Assembly: GCA_017654735.1 (NCBI GenBank) | Contig: JADPYG010000088.1 | Location: 2,170,001-2,234,000 of the forward strand | Direction of reading: 5' to 3' | Origin: Vishniacozyma victoriae | Lineage: Eukaryota; Basidiomycota; Tremellomycetes; Tremellales; Bulleribasidiaceae | Length of the DNA stretch: 64,000 bases | Shown: in pieces, positions 57,614 to 64,000 of the stretch | Layout of the letters: each line of letters opens with the position of its first letter | Position numbering within the stretch: position 1 is the stretch's first letter | Program-made: the position numbers and the translations under genes | Notes under the pieces: generated by a model | Database searches by the model: none | What the model saw: only the letters and a program-made list of their open reading frames with translations | Told to the model about the DNA's origin: nothing

Positions 57614-59364
57614 ATGGCTTTGATCTGCTACCACGTAGTAAGCGATTGGGAGGACATTGTAGAGGTGGAAACTGTATCGTCTTCAGATGAATTGGAAGGG
57701 GATTCTGCCTTGTCGTTAGACGAATTAGACGGGCACTCTGCCGCTCCCTCAGAAGAATCGGATGGGGAGTCTGTAGTGTACTCAGACGACTCAGACGGGG
57801 AGTCTGTCACATACTCAGACGATTCCGCCGAATACACTTCGGATTCTTCTGACGATGGCGACTCTCTCATCACACCAGCCGACTCCATTGCCGATGGCGA
57901 AATACCAACACTCGACGATCTATGGGGTAATTCCGAGTATGGAGTAAGTCCCCGACTCACATAAGAAATGCAAATCCCAGCTCACAAGTAGGAAGAAGAG
58001 GCTCAGGAAATATCCCTCGATTGTATTGCCGACGACATGAAACAGCTCCGACCTTTTATCAGGTATACCGTCAACAAACCTGCGGATCCGGAAGATGAGT
58101 CGGATCCTCATGTAGATGAGTTGCAAGATAAAATTGTATTCGAAGATGGCAAATCTTGGTATGTGATGCTACGACTTGCCGACCTTCTTCCGGATTTCGT
58201 GAGCCTATTAACCGCGACGATTCCGGAGGCGATGAAGCCTACTCACCCTCGGTGTGGGGTCGAGTCGGAGTTCTTGACTATGAAGGCTCTGAAAGGGGCT
58301 GGAGTCGATTTGGTTCCTAATGCATACTTGCCAAAGAAGGAGGGCGTCATTTGGCCAGGTGAGTACCATCCATTCGCGACCCCGGGAAAGTCTTTGACCT
58401 CCAGGTATCGAAAGTGCCCACTTTTACATGGAAGTCATGCCCGGTACTCAGTGCCTTGCCACCATCTTCCCACCTCCCTTCTATCTCCATTACCCGAATG
58501 TTCCCGCCGATCCCGTCTCGAGCAGAATCCTCCTGAAATCCTTCATCGAATCCTACGCCGACCACCAGATCCAGCTTTCGAAGCTACGGTTCGAGACAAT
58601 GTGTCAGCTCGAGTACTCTGGTGATGGAGAAGTTATCGAAGGCCCGATCCTTGAAGATTCTCATCCCCTCCCACATCGAAGGCGAAGGGGCCCATTCACA
58701 TCACTTGGAGCATTCCATATCGCAAGGATCGAGAACTTGATTTACGACTTGCGTCATCGAAATCAAGTTTGGAGTCCTGAAGAGCGAAACGAGTACATCA
58801 CCTTGCTGGAATGCTTGAAATGGATATCCAAGTCGAAATGGTTGATGAAGGACCGATACGATTTTTATCTTCGGCACGAACAGGATTATCTAGGGAATTA
58901 TCTCGTCACCGATGGGAAGTTGTCAGGGGTCTTAGAGTGGCAAGGGTAAGTCCCACAATACTTGGCACTGAGTTTAGCTGATATTCAGTGCATACTCCAC
59001 CATCAAGGAAGAGGCATTTGGATCGCCACGATTCATGCGCAGCCAGCACGTATCAATCAGAGCGACCCTCGACGCACCGCTGTCCGACGCCGAGGACCTT
59101 CTGATCAAGGCGTACATCGCCAGAGGCCGAGACGACCTGGCTGGATGTGTGGCAGGCGGCAAGAAGTATCGAGCGCTTTGGCAGATCCCAGAGAGTATGG
59201 CCGATATTCAGCGATTAAGAGAGCTTCTCGAGGTCGAGGAGGATGTCCTATTGCCAACACGCTGGATCGAGTGGCTTCTCAAGCTTATGATGGTCGATTA
59301 TAGGGGAGATATCGGGATGCTTGAAGATTACGAACGATCACGCGCGCCTTCTCCTCGATGGTAG
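57614..59364 (+). CDS. APH-fold protein with acidic repeat N-terminus, no zinc finger (paralogue 6)
   Basis: The only plus-strand member. The start MALICYHVVSDWEDIVEVE (57614) is followed by five 11-residue Ser/Asp/Glu repeats, for example YSDDSDGESVT (57680-57844), in place of the finger. After introns at about 57942 and 58361 come KIVFEDGKSWYVMLRLADL, GVDLVPNAYLPKKEG, AHFYMEVMPGTQ and RRGPFTSLGAFHIARIENLIY. The catalytic loop reads RHEQDYLGNYL and the DFG-equivalent GVLEWQG: the HGD Asp is not in its usual place and the DFG Asp is Glu, so catalysis is unlikely. The C-terminal part has LIKAYIARGRDDLAGCVAGGKKYRAL. Stop after APSPRW at 59364. It is convergent with GCP4. Confidence 0.78.
57680..57844 (+). 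repeat. Five 33-bp coding repeats (11-residue acidic units)
   Basis: In-frame minisatellite inside APH gene 6. Units read SSDELEGDSAL, SLDELDGHSAA, PSEESDGESVV, YSDDSDGESVT and YSDDSAEYTSD. The third and fourth units are the most alike, which suggests recent unit gain. Confidence 0.85.
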
Positions 59365-59462
59365 ATGATAGATATGGGACAGGGATGTTTATACTATATG
59401 CATTATATTAGGGTTTCTTTTTCACTCTACAGTGAAGCGAATGTCCATGGGTTATGCTTGGT

Positions 59463-62083
59463 TTATGCTGGCGGTAGGAATTGATCTGTTCGACCAAGCT
59501 CTTCCTCCTTTTGATGCCAGGCAGTCAGGACTCCATTAAAGTCGAGGCGTAAAAGTACTGCGGGTCAGCTGTTATACCACAACATTGCGCATCGAAGACT
59601 CACGCTGTTCAAGGTGCCTGCCCATGGAGGCCTCAACATCGAGCGCTTTATCCGTCACTTCCTTGCTTAGACCCTTCCTACCGCTCACACCAGCGAAACT
59701 AGCCTGACGGGCCATGACTCTCGAACTCTGAATTTGGAGGATCTGCGTCGCCCTTGACGTCCTTGAGAAGGAAACTCCTGCCGAGCTGTCCTTCTCCGCG
59801 GTGGGGTTCTGAGCGTCCACGAGCACCTTGAAGAACTCGGCGAGGAGCTCGTTGAACTTTTCGCTGGTTTCCAGAACGGCCTTTTCGCGTTCCTCGATCA
59901 ATTCTCCAATTTGTTCGCCGCTTGCTCCGTCCATCAGGAGTTCGGGTAGTACATCTCCACCCCATCTTTCGACTGTCGAGGTGAATCTTCGGCAGGTGTC
60001 CAGGATATCTCGGATCAGGACCGCCGTCGACGTGTCGGCGACGAGCAGACCTTCTCGCAAGAAAGCAAGATGGCGAGTATGCATTTGTCTATCGGTCAGC
60101 TTGATTGCCGACACTCAGCAAACTTACCTGAGGGTCAAGAAGTCCAAGAACACCGCATGAGCCGGTCGAGCGGAAGAAGGAGGAGCTCTAGTCCGAATAG
60201 TCTGAGTATCGAACCCGTCATGTGTCGAATTGTTGGGTGATTCTGCTTCCCAGCGTGTTGTAGAATGACGCCCAGCGGTAGACGCTGTACCGAATCGTGA
60301 AGCGGGCGAAGCGGCTCTGGCGACAGACCCTCGCATCGATCCCGGTCGGCTTCCCATACCCTGACCCTGCTTGGCGGCGATGTTTACTTCTTCAAGACTA
60401 TCGAGTAGACGTCGGTGCTGGACGTCGATGATATCCACCATAAAGTGTCCTAACAGCTGATCCAAGAAGAACAGCATAGCCCGAACAATGCCCCAAGACA
60501 GCCTAGCGAGGTTCTTCCTTCTCTCAATTTCCGCTCTGGTCCCACCTTCATTCGATCCTGTCCAGCGTCTGCGGCGCCGCTGTGAAGCGCTCAGTGATGA
60601 CCAGCATGACAGGACTTTGAGGTGTGTGTCTCGAATAGCCGTAAGGTAGACGTTGATATCGATATACGCAGACATTGCAGGTGGGGTAATGAACAAATCC
60701 ATCGGCCATCCCATTGTCGTGGTCATCGTCATGGGTGCGCCGAGTAGGAAGCTGGAAAAGAGAGATCGAATCTCATCATCTCCGTGGTGATGTTTGGGTG
60801 CAGTGGCAGAAGGCATGAATGGTCGCAAAGAGCCTCGCTCGAGCTTGAATCGTAACTTTTCGACCCATCGGTCGTTCTCTGCAGATGTCCCGACGCTGGC
60901 TCGGAGAATCGCCAAGTTGAGATCTTGTTCACGGATCATGGACGACGAGGAGCGTGGGTCCGATAAAATAAGCTTTTCCATACGAAGTCGGTCGACCTCG
61001 CGAATAAGGGATACAGTGTATTCCGCTTTTCGGGTTAGGAAGTAGTCACCCCTGTTCCGTCAGCACAACTCACTGAAGGAATCAGACAACTTACAATGAT
61101 TTCAGCGCCTCCGCAACCTGTGGACCAGTAAGGACATGCTTCCACAGCCACTCTCCTACTTCCTCCCTAGTCCGTTCTATAGCCCTCTCCAGCCCATCAT
61201 CTAGCTCCTCGGCAGACAGAATGACCTTCCGCAATTCATCCACCATCGTCTTGGGCAGTGACCGTCCTGCCCTCTCGAGCGTTGCAGCCACTCTCCCTAC
61301 GTACAGTATACTTTCCCTAGTCTCACTGGCGATACTTTCCGCAAACAAGTCTGTATTGAGGGTGTATACTCGGTGTTGGGGACTGAGCGGATCTGAACCG
61401 GCATCAATCGCAATTGAGGGCGAGGTCGGTGTTGAGGAAGTTGGCGCTATACCACTCAACAGGAAGGTGACTAGATGCGTGAGGAACAAGCGAAGTAGCG
61501 AGTCGTGCAGTGAGCGATACATGTTCGATAGTCGACTATTTCCATTGTCGGACAATTTGATAAGGTGGTCGAGAAGCTTTCCAGGCGTCCAACTTGATTG
61601 AGATATCGTATCAACCAGACTCTTCAATCCAGCGAGCGGACCCTGCCATACCGAGAACTTGGCGAGTAAGATCGATAACGGGACATAGCCCATCTCATCC
61701 TGTACCAGTCCCTCATCCAGTCGCAGCACATCCGCCTCCACTTCTACCAATAAACGCTCGTAATCCCGCAAGACGTCCAGAATACTTCCTGCCAACGTCG
61801 AGGTGTATGTATCCGGCACTTCTATTGCTTTGCCCTTGCCTTTACGCAGTGCCTCCTCCAGCACGGCTTGTCTTCCCTGCTCTTGTATACGCGTCGCCCA
61901 TTCTCTGATGGCTGTGTAATTGTACGCCAGTTGCGCTAGCTGATTGAGAGCTTGTACCTCGCCGGGATGGAGATGTCGGGACAACGACGACGAGATGCGG
62001 AGCGACGTGGGGCGCTCTGACGGGGTCGGAACGAAGAAGCTCGATGGATGACCCGCCAAGACTAGCAGTACCTCGGCGAGCAT
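59463..62083 (-). CDS. Gamma-tubulin complex component GCP4
   Basis: A gamma-tubulin ring complex subunit for microtubule nucleation. The start MLAEVLLVLAGHPSSFFVP (ATG 62081-62083) matches the diagnostic GCP4 opening (a short helix then GxPxSxF). The GRIP1 part has HPGEVQALNQLAQLAYNYTAIREWA, LRDYERLLVEVEADVLR, and GYVPLSILLAKFSVWQGPLAGL. After the intron at 61094-61026 comes DYFLTRKAEYTVSLIREVDRL, and the GRIP2 part has LGHFMVDIIDVQHRRLLDSLEE and MHTRHLAFLREGLLVAD. The last exon ends LLRLDFNGVLTAWHQKEEE, TAA 59463-59465, as typical for GCP C-termini. Four introns. It is complete; the organism keeps GCP4, which budding yeast lacks. Confidence 0.9.
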
Positions 62084-62236
62084 CTTTGAGTATGGATATG
62101 AGTTATAGTCAAGGGGGTGCTAGTGGGTCGCTGCTCATCATCAATTGACGCGTCGACGCGATCAACGGAAGCAAATTGTCATGAATTCATCTAGTAGCTA
62201 GAAGGGTAAAGGTACTGGTACATTTAGAGTTGTAAT

Positions 62237-64000
62237 CTATGCTGGTCTCGCCGTATCTAATTCTACGGGAGAGGCATCTCCCAAGCTTTCAATAACCTAG
62301 ATATCGTTAGCAAATTCTCTGTTTCAAGGTACACGAAGGAGTGAGCGTGAATGTGGTGAAGACATTGTGAGAGGAGGGACGCTGTAAATAGGTTGAAGGA
62401 AGCCTGAGACTCACAGTACTACCATTAATAATCCCCGTAGTCGCAATCAAGAATCTTCTCCCCTTTGTCTGCTTCGACATCCACCTCAATGCCGAGATCT
62501 CGGTATACGTACAGCCACCCAAGAAGAAGACAACCGTTGTGGTACTGTCTTTCCTACCCGCTGACAATCAGTATCTGCAAATCGACTAGTTGAGGATGAC
62601 TCACTCTGCCCTGGCAGCCTATCTGCTTTCTGCCTTACATCAACTGTTGCGCCAGGAATCGACCCAAGTACGTCTTCGAAACCCTTCCATCCGCTGATAG
62701 GATGTGCTTTGGGTAGTTCCTTCCGTTTCGCGCCCGTCTGCGGAGCATCATCCTCGTTGCCTGGTCCGACCGAAAGAATGGCGTTCTTCTGAGTAACACA
62801 CTGTACCAATCGGATCGAAAGGGGTGCATAGCCGGAGTACACGTAGGATATATCATTTGGGGCCGCATCATCGATATCGTCGACGATAAGTCGAAGTGCT
62901 TTGCGGACTTGGGAGAATGGAAGTGGCGCCGTCGACGGTGACTTGGCGAGTAGATTTAGATCTTGCAGTGCGATCAAAAGAGACAGGTGGTGGTACCCGT
63001 AGGTCTGCGTCGTCAGCATACGCTCAACTACCGTGAGCAGGAAGACTGACCTGCAGGAAATCCCGCTTGAAAGCCTCGAGGTTCTTGACCTTGATACCTC
63101 CGCTTGTCAAGCTCATCAAGACAACGGATCGTAGCACAGACTGCCATGGAACCTGTTGGGCCATGAGATCCTCCAAAACGGTCAACTGGTCATTTGGGCT
63201 ATATCCAGCCACTAGATTCTGCTGCGCCTCGAGGTTCTTGCCAAATTCGTCCGTTCGCGTGATAGGCATCAGTAGCTCCGTTAGGCCAGTATCTGTCACA
63301 TCAGCCTCTAGACCAACTAATTTTCAATCTGAACACTCACGTAATCTAAGATTCTGCTGCTCAGATTGCAGACCGCCTATTTTGCCCACAAACTCCTTCA
63401 TCTGACTGACACTCTTTAGGTTTTTCGCTCCCCCGAAATCGCCTTCTAATCGACGAGCGAGTCTGCTCAGTCGGGTACCAACTACTGCGAAGTTGAGGTC
63501 CCGGATCTCGCCAAGGAGCGTATCTTTCGAAGCGGCGAGGTGATGTTTGCGCTTCTTGGGCGCGGTTGGCATGGATGCTGAAGGCGCTTGCGTTGGATCC
63601 AGCAAAGCGGGATCGATTCCGACGTTTGCTAAGTGCATCAGCAGATTGCCGATGTAAACCAGATCACTCACAGTTCTTGATACCAATGAACTCGTCGATC
63701 ATGCCCTCATATGTCAATTGGGTACACATAGGTGTGACCCAGTCCACTGAACGGTCAAGGATGATCAGACTGTCCACCGAATCCGACACGTCCAGATCGG
63801 CGTATTGCGTCAGGCCTGACTGTTGATGGCGTCGCAGCAGGTCTGCCAGTTTCTGCCCTGTCAACATTTGACTGATATACGATTAACGTCGACTAACCTT
63901 CGCCCCATCTCCTTTTCCAAGTATACGTGGGAATAGTCCGAAAGCTCTTTGGAAGGTCATCAGCGCCAGGGAAGAGTAGTAGATTGGGGTGTCATCGCCG
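62237..64000 (-). CDS. VPS33: Vacuolar sorting SM protein Vps33 (5' part beyond the window)
   Basis: Sec1/Munc18 subunit of HOPS/CORVET, which templates vacuolar SNARE assembly. The visible part begins at the right edge and includes [31 protein letters not shown], the SM signature of Vps33, interrupted here only for length (63690-63790). Then [58 protein letters not shown], and [24 protein letters not shown]. The last parts are [21 protein letters not shown] and [16 protein letters not shown] (across an intron), TAG 62237-62239. The first part of the protein, roughly the first 150-250 residues by family length, is outside. No damage seen. Confidence 0.92.

Noticed and set aside
8156..59364. 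APH-fold genes as antibiotic-resistance genes acquired from bacteria
   Set aside because: They are intron-rich, share fungal exon plans, and lack the intact HGD motif in most copies. Fungal APH-fold families are known and not linked to resistance.
1..64000. CRISPR arrays, rRNA or intact transposons
   Set aside because: No regularly spaced repeats, rRNA-like sequence, transposase, integrase or reverse transcriptase motifs were seen on either strand.

Overview
The window is nuclear DNA of a basidiomycete yeast-like fungus, most likely Tremellomycetes (Cryptococcus/Kwoniella relatives). Genes are close together and cut by many 40-60 nt introns with GTNNGT donors, CTGAC/CTAAC branch points and YAG acceptors. 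All protein families are fungal: annexin XIV type, Sgf11, Trs65, Nup82, Mkk2, Ind1, Zn2Cys6. There are about 30 genes. I built the gene models by reading splice sites in all frames, so exon ends are inferred, not transcript-proven.

Layout. 0-8 kb: alpha/beta hydrolase (-), cytosolic asparaginyl-tRNA synthetase (+), TRAPPII subunit Trs65 (+) followed by a decayed copy of its own 3' end. 8-10.6 kb: a zinc-finger/APH-fold gene (-) head to head with a small cysteine protein gene (+). 10.7-17.5 kb: PITH protein (-), small TOM6-like membrane protein (+), annexin (-), SAGA subunit Sgf11 (+), wax-synthase-type acyltransferase (-). 17.7-24.4 kb: six same-strand genes for small secreted proteins that share one gene plan. 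24.7-28.3 kb: a Zn2Cys6 regulator fused to an aspartate-aminotransferase fold that has lost its catalytic residues (-). 28.6-36.5 kb: molybdopterin-binding-domain protein (+), Nup82 (-), Rieske protein (+), mitoribosomal RNase III-like protein (-). 37.0-44.5 kb: three more zinc-finger/APH genes (-) and one small cysteine protein gene (+). 44.7-51.8 kb: Mkk2-type MAPKK (-), Ind1 (+), eS25 (-), F-box/WD protein (+) with a recent 173-bp tail duplication. 52.4-59.4 kb: an APH-fold gene without the finger (-), a membrane alpha/beta hydrolase (+), another APH-fold gene without the finger (+). 59.5-64 kb: GCP4 (-) and Vps33 (-), the latter cut by the window edge.

Three things stand out against ordinary housekeeping genes. 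First, six paralogues of an APH/choline-kinase-fold family; four carry an N-terminal AN1-type zinc finger with near-identical spacing and a shared exon plan, and most have degraded catalytic motifs. Second, an array of six secreted-protein genes in which every intron joins directly to a cysteine codon; the last gene is an internal tandem duplication of the module. Third, a zinc-cluster transcription factor with a pseudo-aspartate-aminotransferase body, whose zinc cluster is assembled through 4-nt and 5-nt microexons. Housekeeping genes fill the space between these accessory blocks. No tRNA, rRNA, CRISPR array or intact transposon was recognised.
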